A stretch of 64,000 bases of DNA, from assembly GCF_050496765.1 (NCBI RefSeq), contig NZ_JBNWEO010000017.1, positions 62,001 through 126,000 of the forward strand. The letters run 5' to 3'. The stretch is from JAEVLT01 sp050496765. GTDB taxonomy: Bacteria; Bacillota; Bacilli; Bacillales; Cytobacillaceae. The notes under the pieces are model-generated. The model was given only the letters and a program-made list of their open reading frames with translations, was not told where the DNA came from and did not search any database. Made by a program: the position numbers and the translations under genes. Shown piece by piece: positions 45,888-54,717 of this stretch (positions are counted from its first letter, which is position 1; the number at the start of each line of letters is the position of its first letter).

Positions 45888-45946
45888 CTTCACACTGATG
45901 GGTTATGGCAAGAAACCATCAGTCCACTTATACCTTATCCTAATCG

Positions 45947-45977
45947 AAAAAGACAGCGTAACGCTGTCTTTTCTTTT
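45947..45977 (+). terminator. Terminator of spoVT
   Basis: AAAGACAGCG-TAA-CGCTGTCTTT followed by TCTTTT. Confidence 0.9.
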
Positions 45978-46049
45978 GGCTAATCAGAATTTAGAGTTGA
46001 CCCTTTTTTGTGAAAATGACGCCTTTATAGTTAAGTACATTTCTTTTAA

Positions 46050-46231
46050 CCGATTCTCAGGTTTTTCAGCGCAATACTGTCGTTAGAGGCTTCCCTAATG
46101 CCCCAATTCTCCAATTTTTCAGTGTAAAACGGTCACTAGTAACTCCTCTAATGCCCGATTCTTCTATTATTCGTGGTAAAACGGTCACTAGGAGTTTCCC
46201 TAATGCCCAATTCTCGAATTTTTTAGAAAGG
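46050..46231 (+). repeat. 52-bp tandem repeat, about three units (array B)
   Basis: TCACTAG blocks at 46133 and 46185 are 52 bp apart, and each is followed by CTAATGCCC(G/A)ATTCT and a T-rich tract, then GGTAAAACGG. An earlier unit starts near 46080 (CTAATGCCCCAATTCTCC) with a degenerate part before it. The units are the same family as array A at 11999-12414. The rest of 45978-46319 holds no gene I can support. Confidence 0.88.
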
Positions 46232-46319
46232 AGTATTCGTATTGCGGCTATGGTATAATACTGTCGAATTGGTATGTTGACGGCACCATTGCGGTGCTGT
46301 TCGTCGGAAGGAGATTGAG

Positions 46320-47966
46320 ATGAAGCCCGTTCGGCAATCAAGAAATTTATTTAAAGGGGCATTTATTTTAACCATTGCAGCACTGATTACAAAACTATTA
46401 AGTGCCATTTATCGTATACCGTTTCAAAATATTGTTGGTGACGTTGGTTTCTATATCTACCAGCAAGCCTATCCGTTTTACGCAATCGCTGTTGCACTGG
46501 CAACAACGGGCTTTCCAGTCGTTATCTCCAAACTATATGCTGAAGCTGAAGCACGGCGGGAAAATGAAGGCGAAGAGCGGCTGTTCGTGATCTCATTTTT
46601 ATTTTTGCAGTTTTTGGGAGTTGTTTGTTTCGTTATTCTGTTCGCCGGAGCGGGTAAAATTGCCGGATGGATGCACGATTCAGAGCTTGCAGTCCTTTTA
46701 AAAGTCATTTCATTTATCTTTTTGCTTTTTCCGCCGATTTCGTTATTAAGGGGATATTTCCTTGGAAGAGGATGGATGTTTCCGACAGCTGCCTCGCAAG
46801 TCAGCGAACAAACAATACGGGTACTCACCATTCTGATCCTATCATTTTATCTTACAAAGAAAGGGTACTCGCTTTATTTTGTTGGCGGCGCGGCGATGCT
46901 TGGCTCCATTATCGGCAGTATTTTTTCGTTCCTCGTTTTGCTTTTTTTCTTTACAGATAGAAAAAAATGGGCAAAAGCTCTCTTTAACAGACAGCCAATT
47001 CGTTTCATCGGCAAAGATTCCGGCTGGATTATAAAGGCACTTGTTTTTCAAGGATTGGCAATTTGCTTAAGCGGGATGCTGATGATTTTTCTGCAAATAG
47101 CAGATTCACTCAGTCTTTACTCGGAGCTTGTTTCAAGCGGCGTCGGAAAAGAAGCGGCAAAAAGCTTAAAAGGGATTTACGACCGGGGGCAGCCGCTGAT
47201 TCAGCTCGGAACTGTTGCAGCAACATCCATGTCATTATCGCTCGTTCCTTTGATTGCAAGTGAGCGGCTAAAGAAAAAACCAGCTTTTTTGGAGCATACA
47301 ATTCGATTAAGCATGCAAATTAGCCTTGTTTTGGGTGTTGGTGCATCGGCGGGGCTTTGGTCGATTATGGAACCGGCCAATACAATGCTGTTTGAAAATG
47401 ACTTCGGTTCAGATGTCATGAGGGTTCTCGGCCTCGTGATTTTATTTAATTCCGGTATTTCCACGATGACAGCGATTATGCAGGGCATGGGATCCCTTTT
47501 GTTTCCGGCTGTCATGATTGTGTTAAGTTTCCCGCTGAAGTATTCTATGAATCTTTTTTTAATACCGGTATTCGGAACCATGGGAGCAGCACTTTCATCT
47601 GTTTTCACGCTTGCGATTATAAGTTTATTCTTAACGGTAAAATTAAAAAAGGAACTGCCCTTTTCCTTTTATACCGGGAAGTTTTGGGTTATAACGATCC
47701 TAGCGGCCCTTTCAATAATGGTTTTTTTAAAAGGTTATTTATGGATGATGTCGAATTGGATCATGGAGGGTGCCGGAGCAAACCGCATCGGTGCGGCCCT
47801 TTTGTCACTGAGTGCAGTCTTTCTTGGTGGCGCTGTTTTTTTAACGGTTGTATTACGAGGAAAAGTATTTTCAGAAGAGGATCTGTCGCTGTTTCCATTT
47901 GGTAGCAAATTGACGATCTTTTTGCCAAACCGGAATAGGAGTCGAAACAATGGAAAAGAAAATTGA
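46320..47966 (+). CDS. yabM: MOP-superfamily flippase, polysaccharide/lipid II transporter-like (YabM)
   Basis: An integral membrane protein of 548 residues with about 14 hydrophobic segments, of the MATE/MOP flippase superfamily (SpoVB, MurJ and Wzx relatives). LFKGAFILTIAALITKLLSAIYRIPFQNIVGDVGFYIYQQAYP is the hallmark N-terminal segment of the SpoVB/YabM group. It probably flips an undecaprenyl-linked or similar substrate; the substrate is not known. GGAAGGAGATTGAG precedes the ATG. Its last codons overlap mazG by 17 bp. Confidence 0.9.
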   Translation: MKPVRQSRNLFKGAFILTIAALITKLLSAIYRIPFQNIVGDVGFYIYQQAYPFYAIAVALATTGFPVVISKLYAEAEARRENEGEERLFVISFLFLQFLGVVCFVILFAGAGKIAGWMHDSELAVLLKVISFIFLLFPPISLLRGYFLGRGWMFPTAASQVSEQTIRVLTILILSFYLTKKGYSLYFVGGAAMLGSIIGSIFSFLVLLFFFTDRKKWAKALFNRQPIRFIGKDSGWIIKALVFQGLAICLSGMLMIFLQIADSLSLYSELVSSGVGKEAAKSLKGIYDRGQPLIQLGTVAATSMSLSLVPLIASERLKKKPAFLEHTIRLSMQISLVLGVGASAGLWSIMEPANTMLFENDFGSDVMRVLGLVILFNSGISTMTAIMQGMGSLLFPAVMIVLSFPLKYSMNLFLIPVFGTMGAALSSVFTLAIISLFLTVKLKKELPFSFYTGKFWVITILAALSIMVFLKGYLWMMSNWIMEGAGANRIGAALLSLSAVFLGGAVFLTVVLRGKVFSEEDLSLFPFGSKLTIFLPNRNRSRNNGKEN

Positions 47967-49422
47967 AATTTTAGGTCTTGGGGCCGGGGATCTTGATCAG
48001 CTGCCTTTTGGGGTATATAAAAAACTGCTCAGCGCAAAGCATGTTTATTTGCGGACAAAAGAGCATCCCGTTGTTCCCCAGCTGGCAGAACAGGGACTCC
48101 GATTTTCTTCATTTGATGGAGTTTATGAAAAGCATCAGCAATTTGCCGATGTATATGATGAGATTGTTCACGTTTTATTGGATAAGGCTCAAACAGAACA
48201 AGTCATTTATTGCGTTCCCGGCCATCCGCTTGTGGCAGAGATGACCGTACAAATGTTAATCGAACAAGGGCCAGTCCAAGGCGTTACGATTGCAATTGGC
48301 GGTGGGCAAAGCTTTCTTGACGCGATTTTTCAAGCGTTAAAAATTGACCCGGTTGAGGGGTTTCAATTGCTAGATGGAACCAATTTACAAGCGGACGATG
48401 TGCAGCAGACACAGCATCTCTTCATTACCCAGGTTTACGACCAGTTTGTAGCATCTGAGGTAAAGTTAACATTAATGACTCGTTACCCGGATGATTATGA
48501 AGTTTGGATGGTTACGGCTGCAGGAAGCTCAGCTGAAGAGATAAAAAAATTTCCTCTATATGAGTTGGACCGCCAAGCCTTTATCAGCAATTTAACGTCC
48601 GTTTACGTTCCGCCAGTTACAGAGGAACAAATCCTGCTGAAAAATTTTGCAAACCTGCGGGAAATTATTGCCGTTTTAAGAGGACCTGAAGGCTGTCCAT
48701 GGGATAAGGAACAAACACATGAATCATTGAAAAAATATTTAATTGAAGAAACATTTGAGGTCATTGAGGCGATTGATCGTGGTGATATTGATCATTTAGT
48801 TGAAGAGTTGGGTGATGTGCTACTTCAAGTGCTGTTGCATGCACAAATCGGCGAGGATGAAGGTTATTTTTCGATTGAGGATGTCATTGCCGGTCTCTCA
48901 GCGAAAATGATTCGCAGGCATCCGCATGTGTTTGGCAGTGTTCAAGCTGAGACGGCCGAACAGGTTGTGCAAAACTGGGAAGAGATTAAGCAGACGGAAA
49001 AGCAAACGGAAGAGCAATCATTGCTTGCCGGTGTTTCGTTATCACTTCCAAATTTAATGAGAGCCTACGAACTGCAAAAAAGGGCGGCAAAGGTTGGTTT
49101 TGACTGGAAGGAACTGAAACCTGCTTTTGAAAAGGTAAAGGAAGAGCTGAAAGAGTTTGAGGCAGAGCTAAACGATTTAAGAAATCCGACGCCGACAGTT
49201 GAGGCAACGAAAGAGTTTGGGGATTTATTGTTTGCTTTTGTTAATGTTGCGAGATTTTTAAACATACATCCCGAGGAAGCATTGTTTGCAACAAACGAAA
49301 AGTTTATTCGCCGTTTCCGGTATGTGGAAGAAATGGTGAAAGAAAGCGGCAGATCGTTCCAGGAGCACACGTTGGAAGAACTTGATCACTATTGGGACAA
49401 GGCAAAACAAAAAGGATTGTGA
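47950..49422 (+). CDS. mazG: Bifunctional SAM methyltransferase-like / MazG nucleotide pyrophosphohydrolase (YabN)
   Basis: The 490-residue protein fuses an N-terminal tetrapyrrole-methylase-type domain (about 1-220, ILGLGAGDLDQLPFGV and VYCVPGHPLVAEMTVQML) with one or two MazG helical domains (about 225-490). EETFEVIEAIDRGDIDHLVEELGDVLLQVLLH has the EExxE and ExxD metal ligands of the dNTP/NTP pyrophosphohydrolase. The NTP role in sanitising damaged nucleotides is inferred. Translation is coupled to yabM by overlap. rqcP follows 18 bp later. Confidence 0.94.
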   Translation: MEKKIEILGLGAGDLDQLPFGVYKKLLSAKHVYLRTKEHPVVPQLAEQGLRFSSFDGVYEKHQQFADVYDEIVHVLLDKAQTEQVIYCVPGHPLVAEMTVQMLIEQGPVQGVTIAIGGGQSFLDAIFQALKIDPVEGFQLLDGTNLQADDVQQTQHLFITQVYDQFVASEVKLTLMTRYPDDYEVWMVTAAGSSAEEIKKFPLYELDRQAFISNLTSVYVPPVTEEQILLKNFANLREIIAVLRGPEGCPWDKEQTHESLKKYLIEETFEVIEAIDRGDIDHLVEELGDVLLQVLLHAQIGEDEGYFSIEDVIAGLSAKMIRRHPHVFGSVQAETAEQVVQNWEEIKQTEKQTEEQSLLAGVSLSLPNLMRAYELQKRAAKVGFDWKELKPAFEKVKEELKEFEAELNDLRNPTPTVEATKEFGDLLFAFVNVARFLNIHPEEALFATNEKFIRRFRYVEEMVKESGRSFQEHTLEELDHYWDKAKQKGL

Positions 49423-49440
49423 AAAGGAGGTGCGACTAGG

Positions 49441-49719
49441 ATGCGTCTAGACAAATTTTTAAAGGTATCCCGGATCATTAAAAGAAGAACGCTGGCAAAG
49501 GAAGTTGCCGATCAAGGAAGAATTCAAATTAATGGGAAAGAAGCGAAAGCAAGCTCCATTGTCAAAGCGGGGGACGAACTCACCATTCGTCTCGGCCAGA
49601 GAGTGATCACTGCCCGAGTTGACCGCATACAGGAGACATCACGCAAAGAAGAAGCAGCAGAAATGTACACGATTTTAAAAGAAGAAAGACTTGGTAGGCA
49701 AGCGGGAAGCGAGGAGTAA
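49441..49719 (+). CDS. rqcP: Ribosome quality control factor RqcP (YabO, S4 domain)
   Basis: RqcP works with RqcH on stalled 50S subunits to extend the nascent chain with C-terminal alanine tails. The 92-residue protein starts with an S4 RNA-binding domain MRLDKFLKVSRIIKRRTLAKEVADQGRIQINGK (1-55). AAAGGAGG precedes the ATG. It lies 18 bp after mazG. The C-terminal tail is short and charged (EERLGRQAGSEE). Confidence 0.92.
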   Translation: MRLDKFLKVSRIIKRRTLAKEVADQGRIQINGKEAKASSIVKAGDELTIRLGQRVITARVDRIQETSRKEEAAEMYTILKEERLGRQAGSEE

Positions 49720-49731
49720 CATACTGCTTGT

Positions 49732-49760
49732 TCTAATTTTCCGATCCCTTACATAATAAT
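49732..49760 (+). promoter_or_regulatory. Candidate sigma-E promoter of yabP
   Basis: TCTAATT (49732-49738), 13 bp, CATAATAA (49752-49759). Similar to KMATATT-N13-14-CATACANT; yabP is sigma-E dependent in B. subtilis. Confidence 0.4.
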
Positions 49761-49797
49761 GTACCAAAAGGTTGTACAAAGACTGTGAGGGATGGAA

Positions 49798-50100
49798 ATG
49801 AGCCAATATTATGAATCAACTCCAACGAAAGGTTCTGTTCCGGATCATGATGTAATCATGAGAGGGAGAAAGCTGCTTGAAATAACAGGTGTTAAACAAG
49901 TAGAGAGCTTTGACAACGAAGAATTCCTGCTCGAAACAAGTATGGGTTTTTTGGCGATTCGTGGGCAAAATTTACAAATGAAAAACCTGGACGTAGACAA
50001 AGGACTTGTGTCAATTAAAGGGAAAATTTTCGATCTTGTTTATTTGGATGAGCAGCATGGGGAGAAAGCTAAAGGATTCTTTAGCAAGTTATTCCGATGA
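49798..50100 (+). CDS. yabP: Sporulation protein YabP
   Basis: A 100-residue soluble protein. HDVIMRGRKLLEITGVKQVESFDNEEFLLETSMGFLAIRGQNLQMKNLDVDKGLVSIKGKIFDLVY is the conserved core (YabP/YqfC family), needed for spore formation in B. subtilis and made in the mother cell. I choose ATG 49798, since the ATG at 49792 is too near the site GAGGG (49787-49791). It overlaps yabQ by 4 bp (ATGA). Confidence 0.93.
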   Translation: MSQYYESTPTKGSVPDHDVIMRGRKLLEITGVKQVESFDNEEFLLETSMGFLAIRGQNLQMKNLDVDKGLVSIKGKIFDLVYLDEQHGEKAKGFFSKLFR

Positions 50101-50729
50101 CGCTTACCACACAATTTATGACAATGGCATCAATGATTGGGATGGGTGCCTTATTTGGGGCCATGCTTGATACGTATCAGCGTTTTTTGCAGCGATCGAA
50201 GCGGAAGCATTGGCTTGTTTTTATAAATGATATTCTTTTTTGGATCATTCAGGCACTTGTCATTTTTTACGTATTGTTTCTCGTTAACCGAGGTGAATTT
50301 CGCTTTTACATTTTGCTTGCCTTGATTTGCGGCTTTGCGGCATATCAGAGTCTTATCAAAAGGATCTATTTACGGCTGCTTGAATGGATGATTCTTTTTG
50401 TCGTTCATACGGCCAACATTATTCGGCAAGTCCTCAGCCTGCTTGTTGTAAAACCTGTCATTGGCCTGTTCCAGCTTGCAATGTTCACCATTTTATTTAT
50501 TGGCAGGGGTCTTTTTACCCTTGTCAAATTTATTTTTAAGATAGTACTATTGAGTATAAAGTTTCTCTCAAAGCCAATCCGGCTGATTTTGTTAAAAATT
50601 TGGAAAGTTTTGCCGAAAAGGTTTAAAAAAAACGTCGAGACATTTTATAATAAAACAGCAGGATTTTTTTCAAAAATAAAGAACTATATACGTAAATGCG
50701 TAAACTGGTGGAAGAAGCGGAAAAAGTAA
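50097..50729 (+). CDS. yabQ: Spore cortex biosynthesis protein YabQ
   Basis: A membrane protein of 210 residues with four or five hydrophobic segments (e.g. MASMIGMGALFGAMLDTY, FINDILFWIIQALVIFYVLFLV, ILLALICGFAAYQSL, IRQVLSLLVVKPVIGLFQLAMFTILFIG), then a basic tail. In B. subtilis it lies in the outer forespore membrane and is needed for cortex formation. Start ATG overlaps the yabP stop, so the pair is translated together. divIC follows 15 bp after the stop. Confidence 0.93.
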   Translation: MTLTTQFMTMASMIGMGALFGAMLDTYQRFLQRSKRKHWLVFINDILFWIIQALVIFYVLFLVNRGEFRFYILLALICGFAAYQSLIKRIYLRLLEWMILFVVHTANIIRQVLSLLVVKPVIGLFQLAMFTILFIGRGLFTLVKFIFKIVLLSIKFLSKPIRLILLKIWKVLPKRFKKNVETFYNKTAGFFSKIKNYIRKCVNWWKKRKK

Positions 50730-50744
50730 GGAGGTTTGCTTTTA

Positions 50745-51140
50745 ATGAGTGCAGCTGGAAAAAGAAAGATTGCAAAGATCGAATCAACCTATGTATATCA
50801 GCAGGAAGCTGCAGGCCTTGCAGCAGCAAGAAAACGCAAATTGCTGCTAAGGAGACTTTCATTGTTTTTCACCTTTGCAATCTTCGCCTCTTATTTCATG
50901 ATCTCCAGCATTCTTTCGCAAGCTTCTGTTATCAATGAAAAAAAAGCCCAAAAAAAGCAGCTTGAAAAAGAACTTTCGGATCTAAAACAACAACAGACGA
51001 TCCTGAAAGAAAATATCGCCAAATTAAATGATGACGATTATATTGCCAAGCTGGCAAGGAAAAACTTTTTTATGTCAAACCAGAATGAAATCATCTTTCA
51101 TATTCCAGAAAAAAATAAGGAAAAATCCTCCACAAAGTAG
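50745..51140 (+). CDS. divIC: Cell division protein DivIC
   Basis: A bitopic membrane protein of the divisome that pairs with FtsL and DivIB. The 131-residue protein has a cytoplasmic N-terminus, one membrane segment at about 38-58 (LSLFFTFAIFASYFMISSIL), and an extracellular coiled coil (about 60-105, KKAQKKQLEKELSDLKQQQTILKENIAKL) and short C-terminal region (ARKNFFMSNQNEIIFHIP). I choose ATG 50745, preceded by AGGAGG at 50728; TTG 50736 in frame lies too close to the ribosome site. Confidence 0.95.
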   Translation: MSAAGKRKIAKIESTYVYQQEAAGLAAARKRKLLLRRLSLFFTFAIFASYFMISSILSQASVINEKKAQKKQLEKELSDLKQQQTILKENIAKLNDDDYIAKLARKNFFMSNQNEIIFHIPEKNKEKSSTK

Positions 51141-51145
51141 CGTTA

Positions 51146-51175
51146 TTGACACTGTTTTTTTACTTTCTGTATAAT
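51146..51175 (+). promoter_or_regulatory. Sigma-A promoter of yabR
   Basis: TTGACA (51146-51151), 18 bp, TATAAT (51170-51175), both hexamers perfect. Confidence 0.8.
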
Positions 51176-51223
51176 ATAGAGTAAGCATGATTTTTTATAT
51201 TTTTAAGGAGGAACATTCTTTTT

Positions 51224-51655
51224 ATGTCAATCGAAGTAGGCAGCAAGTTACAAGGAAAGGTAACAGGGATTACAAATTTCGGAGCGTTTGTGGAGCTGCC
51301 GGATGGATCAACAGGACTTGTCCACATCAGTGAGGTTGCTGATAACTATGTAAAAGATATCAATGACCATCTGAAAGTTGGCGATCAGGTAGAAGTTAAA
51401 GTCATCAATGTTGAGAAAGATGGCAAAATTGGGCTGTCAATTAAAAAAGCAAAGGATCGGCCGGAAGCCCCAAAATCCCATTCACATTCCCAACGCCCTC
51501 GCCAAGGCAGAGCGAACGACCGCAATAATAACTCTAGAACGGAAACGTTCGAAACCAAAATGGCCCGCTTTTTAAAGGATAGTGAAGATCGCTTGTCTTC
51601 CCTAAAGCGAAACACGGAATCAAAACGCGGCGGAAGAGGAGCGAGAAGAGGTTAA
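51224..51655 (+). CDS. yabR: S1 RNA-binding domain protein YabR
   Basis: A 143-residue protein with one S1 OB-fold domain (about 5-76, GSKLQGKVTGITNFGAFVELPDGSTGLVHISEVADNYV) and a disordered basic tail rich in Arg, Ser and Asn (about 80-143). The family binds RNA, ribosomes or mRNA in a general way; the exact job in Bacillus is not settled. AAGGAGGA precedes the ATG. It has its own promoter and terminator. Confidence 0.93.
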   Translation: MSIEVGSKLQGKVTGITNFGAFVELPDGSTGLVHISEVADNYVKDINDHLKVGDQVEVKVINVEKDGKIGLSIKKAKDRPEAPKSHSHSQRPRQGRANDRNNNSRTETFETKMARFLKDSEDRLSSLKRNTESKRGGRGARRG

Positions 51656-51718
51656 CTTGCTGCTTATTTGGTGAATAGATAGCAGGTTTATGGAATCCCA
51701 TTTTCATAAAATTCCCAC

Positions 51719-51751
51719 CAAAGACAGGTCGTGATGGCTTGTCTTTTTTTC
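51719..51751 (+). terminator. Terminator of yabR
   Basis: AAAGACA and TGTCTTT arms with a bulged middle, followed by TTTTTC. Confidence 0.75.
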
Positions 51752-51794
51752 TTGCGTTTAATTCCAACCCCTTTGCTGCTGCATTTATCGCATA

Positions 51795-51826
51795 GAAAAA
51801 AGCATCGAAAGATTTTCGATGCTTCT
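51795..51826 (-). terminator. Terminator of the tRNA-Met gene
   Basis: On the minus strand AAGCATCGAAA-ATC-TTTCGATGCTT, followed by TTTTC. Confidence 0.85.
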
Positions 51827-51867
51827 GTAGTTGCCCCGTAATTCCGGGATGTATTTGTGAATTAGGA

Positions 51868-51941
51868 TAGCGGCGGAGGGGATCGAACCCCCGACCTTAC
51901 GGGTATGAACCGTACGCTCTAGCCAGCTGAGCTACACCGCC
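51868..51941 (-). tRNA. tRNA-Met (anticodon CAT), CCA not encoded
   Basis: On the minus strand GGCGGTG starts the acceptor arm, D-arm AGCTCAGCTGGCTAGAGC, anticodon CAT (51907-51905) in GGTTCATACC, T-arm GGGGGTTCGATCCCCTC, 3' end CGCCGCTA. The sequence is that of the B. subtilis elongator Met tRNA between yabR and spoIIE. After discriminator A the DNA reads TCC, so CCA is added by the nucleotidyltransferase. The tRNA-Glu that accompanies it in B. subtilis is missing. Confidence 0.95.
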
Positions 51942-52093
51942 ATGTTCATTTGGACACAAGAAATATAATAACCGGGATCAAAAATGTTGTCAATGTCTTT
52001 TTGTGGGAAAAGCGAGGTTTTTGTCAGAGTACGCAGGTTTTTCGCCCATTTCGAAAAATCCGTCGAACAAATCGCAAAAGCTTGTCTCCTATT

Positions 52094-52126
52094 TTGACAA
52101 TCTTTTGTTTTCACTCCTTTTATAAT
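52094..52126 (+). promoter_or_regulatory. Spo0A-activated sigma-A promoter of spoIIE
   Basis: TTGACA (52094-52099) and TATAAT (52121-52126) are perfect but 21 bp apart. This abnormal spacing is known for Spo0A-activated promoters such as spoIIE and spoIIG. Candidate 0A boxes are GTCGAA at 52062-52067 and TTGTCAAA on the minus strand at 52093-52100. Confidence 0.8.
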
Positions 52127-52161
52127 AGGTTTTACCAAGAAAATGATAGGGAGTGTCATTT

Positions 52162-54636
52162 ATGGAAAAGGTTGAACGGAATTTAATGGAGCCCATTGGG
52201 GAAGTGAACCTCCAGGCAACGAAGATGGATTTGTCAAATACAGCCAAAAAGGTTCAGGCAAAAATAGAGAACTTTCTTGTGAAGAAAGGGTATTTGTTAG
52301 TAGTGGTCGGTTTTTTGCTTGGGCGCGCGTTAATCTTGTCAAAGCTCACTCCATTTGGTCTGCCGTTCTTTGCTGTGGTCTATCTGCTGAAAAAAGACCG
52401 GGCTCCTTTAGCCTTAGTTGGTTTAATAGCAGGAGCCGCAACGATTTCCATCACGAATGCAGCATCTACCTTCGCCATCACGTTCTTGTTTATGCTTTTT
52501 TATCAAGCGACCAAAAAGTGGCTTAAAAATGAAGCGAAAGGATTGCCGATCTATGTCAGTCTGATTTTAACAGCCGGCAAGCTGGCAGAAAGTTTTGTGA
52601 CCACAAAAGATTTGTCATTATATGACGGAATGATGGCGGTCGTTCAAGGATGTTTGGCCTTTATTTTAACGCTAATCTTTATGCAAAGCATCCCTCTCTT
52701 AACCATGAATAAACGAAAACAATCGCTGACAACGGAAGAAATTGTTTGTCTTATCATTATGCTTGCTTCGATTATGACAGGGACGATCGGCTGGGTCGCA
52801 TACGATCTCTCAATTGAACATATTATGTCAAGATATTTAGTGCTTGTATTTTCGTTTGTAGCCGGGGCAACAGTCGGCTCCACGGTTGGGGTTGTAACCG
52901 GACTGATCTTTAGCCTTGCGAATGTTTCAAGTTTTTCCAATATGAGTTTGCTTGCCTTTTCTGGCGTGTTGGGCGGTTTGTTAAAGGAAGGCAAGAAAAT
53001 AGGCGTATCGGCAGGACTTCTCATTGCTACGCTATTGATCGGAATGTATGGTGAAGGCAGCGGCTCTATTTTATTAACCGTATTGGAATCGACAGCTGCC
53101 ATTGTGTTATTTTTACTTACACCGAAATCACTTACCTCCAGATTGGCAAAATACATACCCGGGACGCCTGAATATACCGCAGAACAGCAAAAATATATGC
53201 GGAAAATGCGGGATGTAACGGCCCAGCGTGTTGCGCAATTTTCAACGGTGTTCCATGCCCTGTCGCAAAGCTTCTCAAACAGTGGTGAACAGGATGACTT
53301 TGAAGAAGAAGATCGTGAATTGGATTATTTTTTAAGCAATGTCACCGAAAAAACATGCCAAACTTGTTTTAAAAAAGAACAATGCTGGTCCAAGAACTTT
53401 ACTAAAACATATGAGTATATGGGAGAAATTATTCATGAAATGGACCAAAATACAGGAACAGTTTCGCAAAGGCTGTCAAGGGATTTCGATAAATATTGCA
53501 CTAGATCGAAAAAAGTGATGGATGTTATTCAGCAGGAGCTTACCTTTTACCAGGCAAATCAAAAATTGAAAAAGAAAGTAATGGAAAGCAGAAGATTGGT
53601 GGCTGATCAATTGCTCGGTGTTTCAGAAGTCATGGAAAACTTTGCAAAAGAGATCCAGCGGGAACGGGAAAACCATCATAAACAAGAGGAACAGATTTTA
53701 GAAGCGCTTTTAGAGTTTGGTATTGAAATAGAGAATGTGGAAATTTACAGTTTAGAGCAAGGAAATGTCGACATCGATATCGTGCTTCCATTTGGAAACA
53801 GCCACGGTGAATGTGAAAAATTAATAGCACCCATGCTGTCAGACATACTCGGTGAAACAATCGTTGTCAATACAGAAACTGGGTTCAACAAGTCAAATGG
53901 TTTTTGCCAAGTAACCTTTAAATCAACAAAAGCGTTTGTCGTGGATACAGGAGTAGCGCATGCTGCAAAGGATGGGGGATTTGTATCGGGAGACAGTTAC
54001 TCCACAATCGAATTGGGCGGCGGCAAGTTTGCGATTGCCATTAGCGATGGAATGGGGAACGGGGAAAGAGCCCATATTGAAAGCACAGAGACCTTAAAAC
54101 TTTTACAAAAAATCCTCAAATCTGGCATTGAAGAAAAAGTCGCAATCAAGTCGGTAAATTCCATTTTATCGTTAAGGACAACCGATGAAATTTTTTCAAC
54201 ACTTGACTTGGCAATGATTGATTTGCAAAATGCTGCGGCTAAATTTCTGAAAATTGGTTCAACGCCAAGCTTTATTAAACGGGGTGACCGGGTCATTAAA
54301 ATCCAGGCCAGTAATTTACCGATGGGGATTTTGCAGGAATTTGAAGTCGATGTCGTCAGCCAGCAATTAAAAGCTGGAGACCTCTTAATTATGATGAGTG
54401 ATGGCGTTTTTGAAGGACCAAAACATGTAGAAAACTATGAATTATGGATGAAGCGCAAAATTAAAGAGTTGGAAACAGACGACCCTCAAGAAGTGGCAGA
54501 CTTAATTATGGAGGAGGTCATTCGGTCAAGATCCGGTTTAATTGGGGATGATATGACGGTTACCGTGGCAAAAATTAAACACAACACGCCAAAATGGGCA
54601 TCCATCCCCGTGCAAAAAATGAAACGAAGAGCATAG
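52162..54636 (+). CDS. spoIIE: Stage II sporulation protein E, SpoIIE phosphatase
   Basis: SpoIIE dephosphorylates SpoIIAA-P and so activates sigma-F in the forespore; it also takes part in polar septation. The 824-residue protein has about 10 N-terminal membrane segments (about 40-320), a central FtsZ-interaction and coiled region (about 320-590, with CQTCFKKEQCWSK), and a PP2C-type phosphatase (about 590-820) with DGMGNGERAH and DDMTVTVAKI (metal Asp). I choose ATG 52162, as GGGAG lies at 52149-52153; the GTG 52153 is part of the ribosome site. Confidence 0.96.
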   Translation: MEKVERNLMEPIGEVNLQATKMDLSNTAKKVQAKIENFLVKKGYLLVVVGFLLGRALILSKLTPFGLPFFAVVYLLKKDRAPLALVGLIAGAATISITNAASTFAITFLFMLFYQATKKWLKNEAKGLPIYVSLILTAGKLAESFVTTKDLSLYDGMMAVVQGCLAFILTLIFMQSIPLLTMNKRKQSLTTEEIVCLIIMLASIMTGTIGWVAYDLSIEHIMSRYLVLVFSFVAGATVGSTVGVVTGLIFSLANVSSFSNMSLLAFSGVLGGLLKEGKKIGVSAGLLIATLLIGMYGEGSGSILLTVLESTAAIVLFLLTPKSLTSRLAKYIPGTPEYTAEQQKYMRKMRDVTAQRVAQFSTVFHALSQSFSNSGEQDDFEEEDRELDYFLSNVTEKTCQTCFKKEQCWSKNFTKTYEYMGEIIHEMDQNTGTVSQRLSRDFDKYCTRSKKVMDVIQQELTFYQANQKLKKKVMESRRLVADQLLGVSEVMENFAKEIQRERENHHKQEEQILEALLEFGIEIENVEIYSLEQGNVDIDIVLPFGNSHGECEKLIAPMLSDILGETIVVNTETGFNKSNGFCQVTFKSTKAFVVDTGVAHAAKDGGFVSGDSYSTIELGGGKFAIAISDGMGNGERAHIESTETLKLLQKILKSGIEEKVAIKSVNSILSLRTTDEIFSTLDLAMIDLQNAAAKFLKIGSTPSFIKRGDRVIKIQASNLPMGILQEFEVDVVSQQLKAGDLLIMMSDGVFEGPKHVENYELWMKRKIKELETDDPQEVADLIMEEVIRSRSGLIGDDMTVTVAKIKHNTPKWASIPVQKMKRRA

Positions 54637-54717
54637 TCCGAATCCGGGTGTTCCAATGTATAAATCTCTTTCCTCGCGTCGACAATGGTAACAATACGTC
54701 AATGGAGGAGAGGAATC

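Noticed and set aside
46066..46341. A 91-codon minus-strand frame between spoVT and yabM
   Set aside because: It reads through the 52-bp repeats, whose length is not a multiple of three, and has no ribosome site or known domain.
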